A stretch of 64,000 nucleotides of DNA from Pantoea trifolii (GTDB taxonomy: Bacteria > Pseudomonadota > Gammaproteobacteria > Enterobacterales > Enterobacteriaceae), in the NCBI RefSeq assembly GCF_024506435.1, contig NZ_JANIET010000001.1, positions 1-64,000 of the forward strand, read 5' to 3'. Made by a program: the position numbers and the translations under genes. The notes under the pieces were generated by a model. That model was given only the letters and a program-made list of their open reading frames with translations, was not told where the DNA came from and did no database searches. The number at the start of each line of letters is the position of its first letter. Positions within the stretch are counted from its first letter, which is position 1. Below are positions 25,250 through 34,584 of this stretch, piece after piece.

Positions 25250-26488
25250 ATGTCCTCCCCAACTCCTAAAAAACAAGCCATTACACCGGCGAAAGCCATG
25301 GTGGCTGCGATCAGCGGCTACGCGATGGATGGATTTGATCTGCTGATTCTTGGTTTTATGCTGCCAGCGATCAGCGTCTCGCTGGCGCTCGATCCTTCTC
25401 AGGCCGGTTCGCTGGTCACCTGGACGCTGATCGGCGCGGTGATCGGCGGCATTGTGTTTGGTCATCTGAGCGATCGTTATGGTCGCATCCGCATTCTTAC
25501 CGTCACCATTCTGGTGTTCTCGGTGTTCACCGGCCTGTGTGCGGTGGCGCAAGGCTATTGGGATCTGTTGGCGTACCGCACGCTGGCGGGTGTGGGATTG
25601 GGTGGCGAGTTCGGCATCGGCATGGCGCTGATTGCCGAAGCCTGGCCGAAAGAGAAGCGCAACCGCGCCTCGGCGTGGGTTGGCATTGGCTGGCAGCTCG
25701 GTGTACTTCTGGCGGCCTTTATCACGCCGCCGCTGCTGAGCGTGATTGGCTGGCGCGGCATGTTCCTCGTCGGTTTGCTGCCGGCGCTGGTGTCGTTTGT
25801 GATCCGCCGCAGCATGGGCGAGCCGGAAAGTTTTACCCGCCACGTTGAGAGAACGCCGCAGCTCTCCTTTGCCGCACGCATTAAATTGCTGTTTGCCGAC
25901 CGCGCCACCAGCAAAGCCAGCCTGGGAATTTTCATTCTCTGCTCGGTGCAGAATTTTGGTTACTACGGATTGATGATCTGGATGCCGAGCTATCTGTCAT
26001 CCAACTTCGGGTTCAGCCTGACCAAATCTGGCCTGTGGACCGCCGTCACGGTGGTGGGCATGACATTCGGCATCTGGCTGTTTGGCGTGCTGGCCGATCG
26101 CTTCGCGCGCTGGAAAATCTTCCTGCTGTATCAGTTCGGCGCGGTGGTGATGGTGGTGGTGTATGCACAGCTGCGCGATCCAACGGTGATGCTGTTTACC
26201 GGCGCGCTGATGGGGATGTTTGTAAACGGCATGATTGGCGGCTACGGTGCGCTGATTTCCGACACCTTCCCACCGCACGCACGCGCGACGGCGCAGAACG
26301 TGTTGTTTAATTTGGGACGTGGCGTGGGCGGATTTGGTCCATTGGTGATTGGCCTGCTGGCCACCAATATCTCTTTCACCGCCGCGATTACGCTGCTGGC
26401 ACTGATTTATCTGCTGGATATCGCCGCCACGCTGTTCTTGCTGCCGAAGAAGCAGAGCAACGAGGATTCGTTGGGGGCGATTGGCTGA
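25250..26488 (+). CDS. MFS transporter, AAHS-like metabolite:proton symporter
   Basis: A 412-residue major facilitator with twelve hydrophobic segments. Motif A is at GHLSDRYGRIRIL between TM2 and TM3, with a second copy at GVLADRFARWKIF in the C-terminal half. The N-terminal SGYAMDGFDLLILGFMLPAIS segment, with an acidic TM1 (DGFD), is typical of the aromatic-acid and sialate/shikimate-type proton symporters (AAHS family). The substrate cannot be told from sequence. It stands alone between phoU and a palindromic repeat; no linked catabolic gene indicates its role. Confidence 0.75.
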   Translation: MSSPTPKKQAITPAKAMVAAISGYAMDGFDLLILGFMLPAISVSLALDPSQAGSLVTWTLIGAVIGGIVFGHLSDRYGRIRILTVTILVFSVFTGLCAVAQGYWDLLAYRTLAGVGLGGEFGIGMALIAEAWPKEKRNRASAWVGIGWQLGVLLAAFITPPLLSVIGWRGMFLVGLLPALVSFVIRRSMGEPESFTRHVERTPQLSFAARIKLLFADRATSKASLGIFILCSVQNFGYYGLMIWMPSYLSSNFGFSLTKSGLWTAVTVVGMTFGIWLFGVLADRFARWKIFLLYQFGAVVMVVVYAQLRDPTVMLFTGALMGMFVNGMIGGYGALISDTFPPHARATAQNVLFNLGRGVGGFGPLVIGLLATNISFTAAITLLALIYLLDIAATLFLLPKKQSNEDSLGAIG

Positions 26489-26496
26489 TTTAGATT

Positions 26497-26660
26497 GTGC
26501 TGGTTGTCCCCCATCCCGGCCTTCCCCCATAAATGGGGGAAGGAGATGCTGCCACATGCAACTCCCAACTCACATATTGCAGCATCTTCCTCCCCCCTTC
26601 ATGGGGGAGGACCGAGGAGGGGGACAGCCAGCACGGACAGAGAAGCGGGACAGCCAGCAC
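26497..26660. repeat. REP/BIME-like element with two inverted hairpin units
   Basis: Two arms of about 56 bp (26497-26552 and 26579-26634) are imperfect reverse complements around a 26-bp spacer. Each arm carries its own palindrome: CTTCCCCCAT / ATGGGGGAAG at 26521-26542, and a C-rich/G-rich pair at about 26588-26610. Outer ends read GTGCTGG...GTCCCCC. The tail GGGACAGCCAGCAC is repeated directly at 26621-26634 and 26647-26660, ending on the yieH stop codon. A related element lies between dnaN and recF. Confidence 0.8.
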
Positions 26661-27322
26661 TACCCCACCAAATCCCACCCACGCGCACGCCACAGATCCG
26701 GCAACTGCGCCATATCATCAAAGCGCGTCACCAGCGGATGATCTAATTCAGGATTGTGCGCATCGGCGCAGTAGTAAAACACCGGAATCCCGGCAGCGAT
26801 TCCCGCGCGCGCGCCAGCCTCGGAATCATCCACCAGAATGCACTTCTCAATCGGCACCTGCATCTGCTCGGCGGCGTGATACATCAGCTCTGGATCCGGC
26901 TTCCAGTGGTTAATGTCATAACCGCTATACAGCTTGCCATCGAGATACGGCAGCATGCCGGTCAAGCCCAGCGAATGTTGCATCTTCTTCACCGTGCCGT
27001 TGGAAACCACGCACATCTTCACTTTGACACTTTCCACCAGCGCTTTGGCACCGGCAATCGGCTTCAAATCGAGATCAAACAATCTCGCCACTTCGGCGCG
27101 ATAGGCGGTTTCCACCTCTTCGAGCGGCAATTCAACCTGATGTTCGGCCGCCACATCGCGGATGATGTCGTAAAGCTTCACCCCTTTATACTGCTCAAAC
27201 ATTTGCTGTAGAGAGCGTTCAATACCGTAGCGGGCAAAGGTGTTGACGTAAGCTTGCGTACAGATCACTTCGCTGTCGACCAGCGTGCCGTCGCAATCAA
27301 AAAAAATACATTCAACCGACAT
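26660..27322 (-). CDS. yieH: HAD-family 6-phosphogluconate phosphatase YieH
   Basis: Haloacid-dehalogenase phosphatase; the E. coli orthologue acts on 6-phosphogluconate. The protein has 220 residues (E. coli 221). The catalytic DxD is in FFDCDGTLVDSE near the N-terminus, motif II is VVSNGT, and motif IV is LVDDSEAGARAG. The stop lies at the edge of the palindromic element. Divergent from adeP across a 151-bp region, as in E. coli. Confidence 0.92.
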   Translation of the reverse strand: MSVECIFFDCDGTLVDSEVICTQAYVNTFARYGIERSLQQMFEQYKGVKLYDIIRDVAAEHQVELPLEEVETAYRAEVARLFDLDLKPIAGAKALVESVKVKMCVVSNGTVKKMQHSLGLTGMLPYLDGKLYSGYDINHWKPDPELMYHAAEQMQVPIEKCILVDDSEAGARAGIAAGIPVFYYCADAHNPELDHPLVTRFDDMAQLPDLWRARGWDLVG

Positions 27323-27388
27323 CGCACATCATCCTTTTGTTAAACAATAAGCTGACACTCTAACGCACTGAGCGCAGAAAGCGACCCT

Positions 27389-27404
27389 GAGCAACCGGTT
27401 GCGA
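27389..27404 (+). promoter_or_regulatory. Putative PurR operator upstream of adeP
   Basis: The 16-mer GAGCAACCGGTTGCGA contains a perfect 12-bp palindrome (GCAACCGGTTGC) and matches the PurR consensus ACGCAAACGTTTGCGT at 11 of 16 positions. It lies about 70 bp before the adenine permease gene, a sensible target for purine repression. The assignment rests on pattern and context only. Confidence 0.6.
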
Positions 27405-27473
27405 AAAATCAGTGTTTTGCCGCGCTAAACTCTATAGGATACGCGGCGATAAATTTTTTAGCGGAACAGTGGA

Positions 27474-28787
27474 ATGACTAATCAGGGCCTTTTGCAGCGT
27501 ATCTTCAAACTGCAGGAACACGGAACCACGGTGCGCACCGAAGTGATTGCCGGTTGCACGACTTTCCTGACGATGGTGTACATCGTTTTCGTTAACCCGC
27601 AAATTCTCGGTGTGGCGGGCATGGATACGCAGGCCGTGTTTGTTACTACCTGCTTGATTGCCGCGTTCGGCAGCATTCTGATGGGGCTGGTGGCGAATCT
27701 GCCGGTGGCGCTGGCGCCGGCGATGGGCCTGAACGCCTTCTTCGCCTTTGTGGTGGTCGGTGCCATGGGTTATTCCTGGCAGATTGGTATGGGCGCGATT
27801 TTCTGGGGCGCGCTGGGTCTGCTGATCCTTACGCTGCTGCGCGTGCGTTACTGGATGATTGCCAACATTCCGCTCAGCCTGCGCGTGGGTATCACCGCCG
27901 GTATCGGCCTGTTTATCGCCATGATGGGGCTGAAAAACGCCGGTATCATCGTGCCAAACGCCGATACCATCGTTGCCGTTGGCAATCTGACCTCGCACAG
28001 CGTGCTGCTTGGGGCGCTCGGTTTCTTCATCATCGCGATTCTGGCTTCTCGCAATATCCATGCGGCGGTGCTGGTGTCGATTGTGGTGACGACCGCGCTG
28101 GGCCTGATCATTGGCGATGTGAAATTCAGCGGCGTGTTCGCGGCGCCGCCTGCGATCACTTCCGTTGTCGGCCAGGTCGATATCAAAGGCGCGTTCAACA
28201 TCGGCATGGCCGGTGTGATCTTCTCCTTTATGCTGGTCAATCTGTTCGACTCATCCGGCACGCTGATTGGCGTAACCGATAAAGCCGGGCTGACCGACGA
28301 GAAAGGCACGTTCCCGCGCATGAAGCAGGCGCTGTACGTTGATAGCGTCAGTTCAGTGACCGGTTCGCTGATCGGTACCTCATCGGTGACCGCCTACATT
28401 GAAAGCTCGTCCGGCGTGGCGATCGGTGGTCGCACCGGCTTGATGGCGGTGATTACAGGCATTTTGTTCCTGCTGGTGATGTTCCTGTCACCGCTGGCGG
28501 CGATGGTGCCTTCTTATGCGGCGGCGGGTGCGCTGATTTACGTTGGCGTATTGATGACGGCGTCGCTGTCACGCGTGCAGTGGGACGATCTCACCGAAGC
28601 GGTGCCAGCATTCGTTACTGCGGCGATGATGCCTTTCAGCTTCTCGATCACCGAAGGTATCGCGCTGGGCTTTATCTCTTACTGCGTGATGAAGTTGGGG
28701 ACCGGCCGCTGGCGTGAAATCAGCCCGTGCGTGGTGGTAGTCGCGCTGCTGTTCGTGCTGAAAATCGTCTTTATCGACGCCCACTAA
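27474..28787 (+). CDS. adeP: Adenine permease AdeP
   Basis: High-affinity adenine:proton symporter of the NCS2/AzgA-like family. The protein has 437 residues (E. coli 445) with at least twelve hydrophobic segments. Conserved AzgA elements include GLVANLPVALAPAMGLNAFFAF, NLFDSSGTLIGV and GTSSVTAYIESSSGVA. The start is ATG with AGTGGA upstream. Same neighbourhood as in E. coli (yieE, adeP, yieH). Confidence 0.93.
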   Translation: MTNQGLLQRIFKLQEHGTTVRTEVIAGCTTFLTMVYIVFVNPQILGVAGMDTQAVFVTTCLIAAFGSILMGLVANLPVALAPAMGLNAFFAFVVVGAMGYSWQIGMGAIFWGALGLLILTLLRVRYWMIANIPLSLRVGITAGIGLFIAMMGLKNAGIIVPNADTIVAVGNLTSHSVLLGALGFFIIAILASRNIHAAVLVSIVVTTALGLIIGDVKFSGVFAAPPAITSVVGQVDIKGAFNIGMAGVIFSFMLVNLFDSSGTLIGVTDKAGLTDEKGTFPRMKQALYVDSVSSVTGSLIGTSSVTAYIESSSGVAIGGRTGLMAVITGILFLLVMFLSPLAAMVPSYAAAGALIYVGVLMTASLSRVQWDDLTEAVPAFVTAAMMPFSFSITEGIALGFISYCVMKLGTGRWREISPCVVVVALLFVLKIVFIDAH

Positions 28788-28794
28788 ATAGAAG

Positions 28795-28817
28795 AGGCCG
28801 CTGATGCGGCCTTTTTT
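28795..28817. terminator. Terminator between adeP and yieE
   Basis: AGGCCGC / GCGGCCT stem with a TGAT loop and a T-run at 28812-28817. It serves adeP; the opposite strand of the stem could also act on the convergent yieE, whose stop overlaps the T-run. Confidence 0.88.
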
Positions 28818-29565
28818 ATGACGGATGTCCCATCTCATGCGGCGTGACCAAACTGGTGAGGCGCAAGGTACGCGGCCCGATATTGGGTTTGCTCATCTCG
28901 ACATCGCGCAGCGCTTGCCAGTGCTGCGCGCCATCAATCTCCCACAAGTGTAAGCGTTCGGTGCCGGGCGACAGCGCGCATGACCACACCAGCGTTGGCT
29001 CAGCATCACACACCGCCTGAATATCGGGAAACACGGTGGAACGCAGCCGACCGGCCGCAGGATGCAAACGCAGTGAATCAATGCCGCTATTGGTTTCGCC
29101 GGTGAGCTTGAGAATGCTTTGGCGCAGCGTCCAGATTTGCGTCACCGCTTCCATGAAATCCTGCTGCGCGTTGATCCAGGCTTTTTCGCCGGAGGAAAGA
29201 TCTTGCGTCAGCATATCCTGCGTTTGACGGCTGTGTGCGCGCACAATCTCCATATCCAATCCGGCGCGCCCGCCTTCTTCGGCCAGTAGCACACCGATGG
29301 TGTTTCCAGCGTAGGAAATACTGAAGTCGGGCAGGTTAGTATCGGCAAAGCAGGGACGTCCGCTGCTGGAGGTCGTCAGCGCGGGGAGTTCGCGAATGCC
29401 ATAAACGCGCAGCATCAGTTGCGCCAGCAGTTCACGCGCGGCAAGAAAGCGTCCGCGACGCTTGTCAGCGAAGCGCTGAGCGCTGTTGATCACTTCCTGT
29501 GGCACCCGCATATTCTCGGAAGAAAAGGGCGGATTACCTATCCAACGTACAAAATGACTAGCCAT
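28816..29565 (-). CDS. yieE: 4'-phosphopantetheinyl transferase superfamily protein YieE
   Basis: Member of the Sfp/AcpT-type family that transfers the phosphopantetheine arm of CoA to carrier proteins; the carrier target of YieE is not established. The protein has 249 residues as in E. coli. A substrate-binding FSISYAGNTIGVLL segment is followed by GLDMEIV (Mg-binding Asp and Glu) and then the W-x3-E/S-x3-K type region WTLRQSILKLTG. The usual WxxKEA is altered to WTLRQSILK, which leaves activity uncertain. Start ATG with GGAG six bases upstream. Confidence 0.85.
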   Translation of the reverse strand: MASHFVRWIGNPPFSSENMRVPQEVINSAQRFADKRRGRFLAARELLAQLMLRVYGIRELPALTTSSSGRPCFADTNLPDFSISYAGNTIGVLLAEEGGRAGLDMEIVRAHSRQTQDMLTQDLSSGEKAWINAQQDFMEAVTQIWTLRQSILKLTGETNSGIDSLRLHPAAGRLRSTVFPDIQAVCDAEPTLVWSCALSPGTERLHLWEIDGAQHWQALRDVEMSKPNIGPRTLRLTSLVTPHEMGHPS

Positions 29566-29619
29566 CTGTCGCTCCGTGAAAATGGTCGAATAATCATCAG
29601 TGCTATTGTAAGAATTTTC

Positions 29620-29811
29620 TCATGGGTTTGCATCCGGCTTAAGATGGAATCGGCGATATTTCAGATAAGGACGAAGCCAGGCGGCAATCCCATTTGGCAA
29701 CTTTGCATAGAACGCTTTTGCAGATTCGTGTCTCAACGGATGCCGAACGGCCTGATGTGGTGTAGGATTTGGACAGTAAAAAGGCACAGTGAAGTGCGCT
29801 AACCAATTCAT
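29620..29811 (-). CDS. Possible small unrecognised protein (63 aa)
   Basis: An open frame in the 295-bp gap between yieE and the flavin reductase. The product is basic and rich in Pro, His and aromatic residues (KAFYAKLPNGIAAWLRPYLKYRRFHLKPDANP at its C-terminus). It lies 54 bp upstream of yieE on the same strand, so it could be co-transcribed. The ribosome-binding site is weak (GGCAGATGA before ATG). No family is recognised; it may be a small gene, a gene remnant or chance. Confidence 0.25.
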   Translation of the reverse strand: MNWLAHFTVPFYCPNPTPHQAVRHPLRHESAKAFYAKLPNGIAAWLRPYLKYRRFHLKPDANP

Positions 29812-29860
29812 TCATCTGCCAATCGTGCGCATCTTAGAAGCATGCACGTCGGAGTTTTCT

Positions 29861-30370
29861 ATGTCAGTTACCGCTATTTCTCGCCAGGAATCGATCTCGC
29901 TTGATGAGTTTCGTCACGGCATGCGTCGCTTAACCGCGGGTGTTTCTCTGGTTACCACCGAATTTCAGGGCGAAAAGTTGGGGCTGATTGCGACGTCGGT
30001 CAGTTCGCTGGCGGCTGAGCCACCAAGTCTGCTGGTGTGCGTCAATCGCAGCGCATCCAGCCATGATGCCTTTATCAACGCCGGCCATTTTGCCGTTAAC
30101 GTGCTGCGTGAACAGCATGACGACTTATGTGCTCAGTTCAGCCAATCCTCACGCCGCGACGAGCGCTTTCAAAGTGGTACGTGGCAGACATTAAATACCG
30201 GCGCGCCGATTTTAGCTGATGCGCTGGTGAGCTTTGATTGTCAGCTGGAGAAGGTGGTGGAGTGGAACACGCACAGCGTGCTGCTGGCGCGTATCGTGGG
30301 GATCGCTCTGCCTGGTGAAGCGGCAGAGCCGATGATCTACTTCAACAGCGGCTTCCATTCACTGGGATAA
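29861..30370 (+). CDS. Flavin reductase domain protein, RutF-like
   Basis: FMN-binding split-barrel NAD(P)H:flavin oxidoreductase of the HpaC/RutF type, which supplies reduced flavin to a partner monooxygenase. The product has 169 residues from ATG 29861 (GGAG seven bases upstream); an earlier in-frame start is not supported. Motifs: MRRLTAGVSLVTT, GLIATSVSSLAAEPPSLLVCVNRSAS (flavin binding), FAVNVL, LVSFDCQLEKVV and a C-terminal histidine (FNSGFHSLG). No partner monooxygenase is adjacent. E. coli has chrR (yieF) in this position, a different fold. Confidence 0.82.
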   Translation: MSVTAISRQESISLDEFRHGMRRLTAGVSLVTTEFQGEKLGLIATSVSSLAAEPPSLLVCVNRSASSHDAFINAGHFAVNVLREQHDDLCAQFSQSSRRDERFQSGTWQTLNTGAPILADALVSFDCQLEKVVEWNTHSVLLARIVGIALPGEAAEPMIYFNSGFHSLG

Positions 30371-30382
30371 CCGCTTAAAACC

Positions 30383-30411
30383 GGCGTCGTGGACTCAGCC
30401 CGACGCCTTTT
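30383..30411. terminator. Bidirectional terminator between convergent redox genes
   Basis: GGCGTCG (30383-30389) pairs with CGACGCC (30401-30407) around an 11-nt loop, with TTTTC on the plus side and an AAAA run just before it for the minus side. It sits between the convergent flavin reductase and nitroreductase genes. Confidence 0.75.
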
Positions 30412-30416
30412 CTCAA

Positions 30417-31007
30417 TCAGGCAAAGGTGCTGGCTTCATCAAAGCCCAGACGCGGCAGACGCGCATGCAGTTTGCTGGCTTCGCCATAGCCGAGATTGAT
30501 CAGTAAGTTCACCTGCCATTTACTCTCGCTGAAGAACGCCTCGTTCACTTTTGACGGATCGAAACCGGACATCGGGCCCGCATCCAGGCCCAGCGAACGC
30601 GCGGCCAGAATCAAATAACCTGCTTGCAAGCTGCTGTTACGGAACGCGGTTTCTTTCGCCAGATCCGGGCTGCTGGTAAACCAGCTGCGCGCATCACCGT
30701 GCGGGAACAGCTTTGGCAGCGCTTCGTAGAATTCAGGATCCCACGCCACGATCACCGTCACCGGTGCGGCCATGGTTTTATCGACGTTGCCGGATGAGAG
30801 CGCGGGTTTCAGCTTCTCTTTCCCTTCCTGCGAGGTCACAAATACAAAACGGCCTGGCGAGCAGTTAGCGGAGGTTGGGCCCAGCGCGGTCAGGCTATAG
30901 AGCTGCTTCAGCAAATCCTGCGAAACCGGTTTGTCCTGCCAATAGCTGTGGGTGCGGGCTTCGTTGAACAGCGCGTTCAGCGCCACGCTGTCGAGCGTTG
31001 TACTCAT
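30417..31007 (-). CDS. rutE: RutE-type malonic semialdehyde reductase / nitroreductase family protein
   Basis: FMN-dependent nitroreductase-family enzyme; E. coli RutE reduces malonic semialdehyde to 3-hydroxypropionate in uracil degradation. From ATG 31007 (GGAGAG upstream) the product has 196 residues, equal to E. coli RutE. It shares [55 protein letters not shown] and [20 protein letters not shown] with it. The remaining rut genes (A, B, C, D, G) are not here, so the enzyme may serve a general aldehyde or quinone reduction role. Confidence 0.85.
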   Translation of the reverse strand: MSTTLDSVALNALFNEARTHSYWQDKPVSQDLLKQLYSLTALGPTSANCSPGRFVFVTSQEGKEKLKPALSSGNVDKTMAAPVTVIVAWDPEFYEALPKLFPHGDARSWFTSSPDLAKETAFRNSSLQAGYLILAARSLGLDAGPMSGFDPSKVNEAFFSESKWQVNLLINLGYGEASKLHARLPRLGFDEASTFA

Positions 31008-31173
31008 GTTTCTCTCCTGTTCAGGCAGCAACTGGCGCCCAATATTTAGCATGAATAATGAATGTACCCAGCAGGACCTGTACGCCGGGCAGTGATCGTT
31101 ATACTGCAAAGGCGTTGGGGAGCCAAATAACAAAGACGCATGATTACCGTGAGCCAGGTTCACATGAATGCGC

Positions 31174-31215
31174 ACCCTACATTAGAACGCCGTAGGGTCG
31201 CCATTCATGGCGACC
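31174..31215 (+). repeat. Copy of the GGTCGCC palindromic repeat
   Basis: GTAGGGTCGCCAT, a TC centre, then ATGGCGACC at 31192-31215; the inner arms pair over 9 bp without mismatch. An ACCCTAC at 31174-31180 also forms an inverted match to GTAGGGT. It is one of six intact copies in the window and lies just before the mnmE stop in the rutE-mnmE gap. Confidence 0.85.
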
Positions 31216-31228
31216 ACGTAACAGGTCA

Positions 31229-32593
31229 TTACTTACCAATACAGAAACTGGAGAAGATTCTGCCCAGCAGATCGTCGGAGGTGAATTCGCCGGTGATTTC
31301 GCTCAGCGCCTGCTGCGCTAAGCGTAACTCTTCTGCCAGTAATTCCCCGGCCCACGCGCCTAACAGCTGATGCTTGCCCTGCTGCAAGTGCGTTGCGGCT
31401 AGCTCCAGCGCTTGCAGATGGCGGCGGCGTGCGAGAAATCCGCCTTCCATATTGCCGGCAAATCCCATGCTCTGTTTCAGGTGATCGCGCAGCGCTTCCA
31501 CACCTTCCCCGGTGCGCGCCGAGAGACGAATCAGTGAGTGACCGTTCACTTCAGTGAGGCCCAGCTCTTCGCCGGTCATATCCGCTTTGTTGCGCACCAC
31601 GGTTATCGGCAGCGCTTCCGGCAGACGGGCAACGAAATCCGGCCAGATTGCGGCGGCTTCGGTCGCGTCGGTGGTGGTGCCATCAACCATAAACAGCACG
31701 CGGTCGGCCTGCTCGATCTCCTGCCACGCGCGCTCAATACCGATGCGCTCGACTTCGTCGCTGGCTTCTCGCAAACCTGCGGTATCGATGATGTGCAGCG
31801 GCATGCCGTCAATGTGGATATGCTCGCGCAGCACGTCGCGCGTGGTGCCAGCAATATCGGTGACGATCGCCGCTTCGCGCCCGGCTAAGGCATTCAGCAG
31901 GCTCGATTTCCCGGCATTGGGACGACCGGCAATCACCACCTTCATCCCTTCACGCAGCAGGCTGCCCTGACGCGCTTCGGCACGCACGCCATCAAGGTCG
32001 CCGATCACCACATTGAGCTGGGCTTCAATTTTGCCGTCGGAAAGGAAATCGATCTCTTCATCCGGGAAGTCGATGGCCGCTTCTACATAGATGCGCAGGT
32101 GAGTAAGTGCTTCCACAAGCGCGTTGATGCGCAGGGAAAATGCGCCCTGCAACGAGTTCACCGCCGAGCGGGCGGCTTGCTCTGAACTGGCATCGATCAG
32201 ATCGGCAATCGCTTCGGCTTGCGCTAAATCGAGCTTGTCGTTGAGGAAGGCGCGTTCCGAGAATTCGCCTGGCTGGGCAATACGCAAGCCGGGCAGCGCC
32301 ACGATGCGTTTCAGCAGCAGGTCAAGAATTACCGGGCCGCCATGGCCTTGCAGCTCCAGCACATCTTCACCGGTAAAGGAGTTCGGGCCAGGAAACCATA
32401 GCGCAATGCCCTGATCGAGCACGCTGCCATCGGCATCGGTAAAGGGCAGATAGTCGGCATAGCGCGGTTTTGGCAGCTTGCCGAGCAAGGCTTGCGCCAC
32501 CTCAGCGGCTTTTGCGCCGGAGATACGCAGAATGCCGACGCCGCCGCGGCCGGGAGGCGTCGCCTGGGCAACAATAGTGTCGCTGTGGCTCAT
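31229..32593 (-). CDS. mnmE: tRNA modification GTPase MnmE
   Basis: GTPase partner of MnmG in wobble-uridine modification. The 454 residues equal E. coli length. The N-terminal formyl-THF-binding domain ([21 protein letters not shown]) is followed by a helical domain, an inserted G domain with G1 [13 protein letters not shown]3 DTAG and G4 NKAD, and the C-terminal catalytic motif CIGK. It lies 84 bp downstream of yidC, separated by a terminator, so it likely has its own promoter as well. Confidence 0.97.
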   Translation of the reverse strand: MSHSDTIVAQATPPGRGGVGILRISGAKAAEVAQALLGKLPKPRYADYLPFTDADGSVLDQGIALWFPGPNSFTGEDVLELQGHGGPVILDLLLKRIVALPGLRIAQPGEFSERAFLNDKLDLAQAEAIADLIDASSEQAARSAVNSLQGAFSLRINALVEALTHLRIYVEAAIDFPDEEIDFLSDGKIEAQLNVVIGDLDGVRAEARQGSLLREGMKVVIAGRPNAGKSSLLNALAGREAAIVTDIAGTTRDVLREHIHIDGMPLHIIDTAGLREASDEVERIGIERAWQEIEQADRVLFMVDGTTTDATEAAAIWPDFVARLPEALPITVVRNKADMTGEELGLTEVNGHSLIRLSARTGEGVEALRDHLKQSMGFAGNMEGGFLARRRHLQALELAATHLQQGKHQLLGAWAGELLAEELRLAQQALSEITGEFTSDDLLGRIFSSFCIGK

Positions 32594-32611
32594 GATTCAC
32601 CTTTTCTCAAA

Positions 32612-32642
32612 ACAAAAAAACAGGGCGACATAAATGCCGCCC
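32612..32642 (-). terminator. Terminator between yidC and mnmE
   Basis: Read on the minus strand: stem GGGCGGCAT / ATGTCGCCC (one G-U pair) with a TT loop, then TGTTTTTTT. It follows the yidC stop by about 35 bp and would end the rpmH-rnpA-yidD-yidC transcript. Confidence 0.85.
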
Positions 32643-32677
32643 CTTAATTATACGCTGCTGCTGGTTGCAGTCAGACG

Positions 32678-34324
32678 TTACGCTTTCTTCTTGTCGCGGC
32701 TATGCAGACCACGTTTTTCCAGGCCGCGATAAATCAGCTGCTGCTGGAGAATGGTCACCAGGTTGCTGACGATGTAGTACAGCACCAGACCTGATGGGAA
32801 CCACAGGAAGAACACGGTAAAGATAACCGGCATGTAGGTCATGATCTTCTGCTGCATCGGATCGGTCACGGTGGTCGGTGACATCTTCTGAATGAAGAAC
32901 ATGGTGATACCCATGATGATCGGCAGAATGTAGTACGGGTCCTGCGCTGACAGGTCATGAATCCACAGAATAAACGGCGCATGACGCAGTTCAACCGAGC
33001 CTGACAGCATGTAGTACAAGGCCAGGAAGATTGGCATCTGGATAACCAGTGGCAGACAGCCGCCCAGCGGGTTCACTTTCTCCGCCTTATACAGCGCCAT
33101 CATTTCCTGGCTCTGCTTCTGCTTATCATCGCCCAGACGTTCACGCATCGCCTGAATCTTCGGCTGCAGCATACGCATCTTCGCCATCGAGGTGTACTGC
33201 GCTTTGGTCAGCGGGTACATGATGCCACGTACGATGAAGGTGATAACGATAATGGAGAAGCCCCAGTTACCGATGAAGCTGTGGATGAACTTCAGCAGCT
33301 TAAACAGCGGCTGAGAGATGAACCACAACCAGCCGTAATCCACGGTCAGATCCAGGTGCGGCGCGATGGCTGCCATCTGGTCCTGAATTTCCGGGCCGAC
33401 CCAAAGCGTTGCGCCGAGATCCTGCTGTGCGCCTGCGCCAACGGTAACCGGTGCAGATTTGTAGCCAATTGCCGCGATGCCATTGCCGAGGTTGCTGGTG
33501 TACAGCGTGTTGTTACCCTGCGTGCGTGGCACCCATGCGGTAGCGAAGTACTGCTGCAGCATCGCCACCCAACCATTGCTGGTGGTGGTATTCAGGTTCT
33601 CATTATCCGCGATGGTGTCGAATTTATATTTTTCGTATTTCGCATCGCTGGTTGAGTACGCTGCGCCACGGAAGGTGTGCAGAGCAAAGTTGTTGCTGCC
33701 GGTATCACGGTGCTTAGGCACGTCGATGGTCTGCTTCAGCTGACCAAACATCGACACTTCCAGCGGCTGCTGAGTGGTGTTGTTGATGTTGTAGTCAACG
33801 TTTACCGCATACTCACCGCGCTTAAAGACGAACGTCTTGGTGTAAACCACGCCGTTTTCACCGGTCCAGGTCAGCGGCACGCGCAGTTCGCTCTGGCCAT
33901 CCGCCATCACGAAGCTTTCTTGCGAAGTGGTATACAGCGGACGTGCGCCATTGTTCGGGTTATCCGGACCGTTACGGCCCGTTAAGCCGCTCTGCGCCTG
34001 ATAAACGAAGGCAGGTGTGGTTTCAAGCAGCTGGAACGGTGCGTCTGAACCCAGTTTGTCCGGGTAAGTCAGCAGCTGAGCCTGCTCAATATCGCCACCA
34101 CGCGTATTGATGTTGAGTGACAGGACATCTGTCTTAACGGTGATCGTTTTGCCCTGTCCGCTAGCCGGCACGCCGGAAGTGGCGGCATCACCCGCTGCGC
34201 TGCTTGTGTTTTGCGTGGTCTGGGTTTGCTGTGGCTGCGGAGCGTGGTCCGTCTGCCAGGCTTGCCAGATCATAAAAGACACGAACAGAAAAGCGATGAG
34301 AAAGAGATTGCGTTGCGAATCCAT
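32678..34324 (-). CDS. yidC: Membrane protein insertase YidC
   Basis: Inner-membrane insertase acting alone or with Sec. The 548 residues equal E. coli length. An uncleaved N-terminal signal anchor ([20 protein letters not shown]) precedes a large periplasmic beta domain (about 25-340) and the conserved five-helix insertase core from about 350. The core contains the hydrophilic-groove arginine in [15 protein letters not shown] and the coiled-coil loop [17 protein letters not shown]. The C-terminus is basic (RDKKKA) for ribosome contact. It starts two bases after yidD. Confidence 0.97.
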   Translation of the reverse strand: MDSQRNLFLIAFLFVSFMIWQAWQTDHAPQPQQTQTTQNTSSAAGDAATSGVPASGQGKTITVKTDVLSLNINTRGGDIEQAQLLTYPDKLGSDAPFQLLETTPAFVYQAQSGLTGRNGPDNPNNGARPLYTTSQESFVMADGQSELRVPLTWTGENGVVYTKTFVFKRGEYAVNVDYNINNTTQQPLEVSMFGQLKQTIDVPKHRDTGSNNFALHTFRGAAYSTSDAKYEKYKFDTIADNENLNTTTSNGWVAMLQQYFATAWVPRTQGNNTLYTSNLGNGIAAIGYKSAPVTVGAGAQQDLGATLWVGPEIQDQMAAIAPHLDLTVDYGWLWFISQPLFKLLKFIHSFIGNWGFSIIVITFIVRGIMYPLTKAQYTSMAKMRMLQPKIQAMRERLGDDKQKQSQEMMALYKAEKVNPLGGCLPLVIQMPIFLALYYMLSGSVELRHAPFILWIHDLSAQDPYYILPIIMGITMFFIQKMSPTTVTDPMQQKIMTYMPVIFTVFFLWFPSGLVLYYIVSNLVTILQQQLIYRGLEKRGLHSRDKKKA

Positions 34325-34326
34325 CG

Positions 34327-34584
34327 TTAATGTTCTCTGGTATCAAAGGTTTTTGGCGGCACAGGATCGTCACCACCCGGGTTCAAAGGGTGGCATTTTA
34401 ATACGCGTTTTATCGTCAACCAACTGCCTTTTACAACGCCAAAGCGGCGTAAGGCCTCAATCCCATACTGCGAACAGGTGGGATGGAACCGGCAATGAGG
34501 TCCCAGCAGTGGGCTGATGGCGCGTTGATAAACGCGTATCAGGGCAATCAGGAGCCGCGAGCCAGGCGACAGTGACGACGCCAT
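34327..34584 (-). CDS. yidD: Membrane protein insertion efficiency factor YidD
   Basis: 85-residue protein, the same length as E. coli YidD, with the family core [31 protein letters not shown] containing two cysteines, and [12 protein letters not shown]. It is thought to help YidC-dependent insertion. The start overlaps the end of rnpA by 37 bp, a conserved and unusually compact arrangement. Confidence 0.95.
   Translation of the reverse strand: MASSLSPGSRLLIALIRVYQRAISPLLGPHCRFHPTCSQYGIEALRRFGVVKGSWLTIKRVLKCHPLNPGGDDPVPPKTFDTREH

Noticed and set aside
26497..26660. CRISPR array
   Set aside because: The repeats are inverted hairpin arms, not regular direct repeats with unique spacers, and no cas gene is present in the window.
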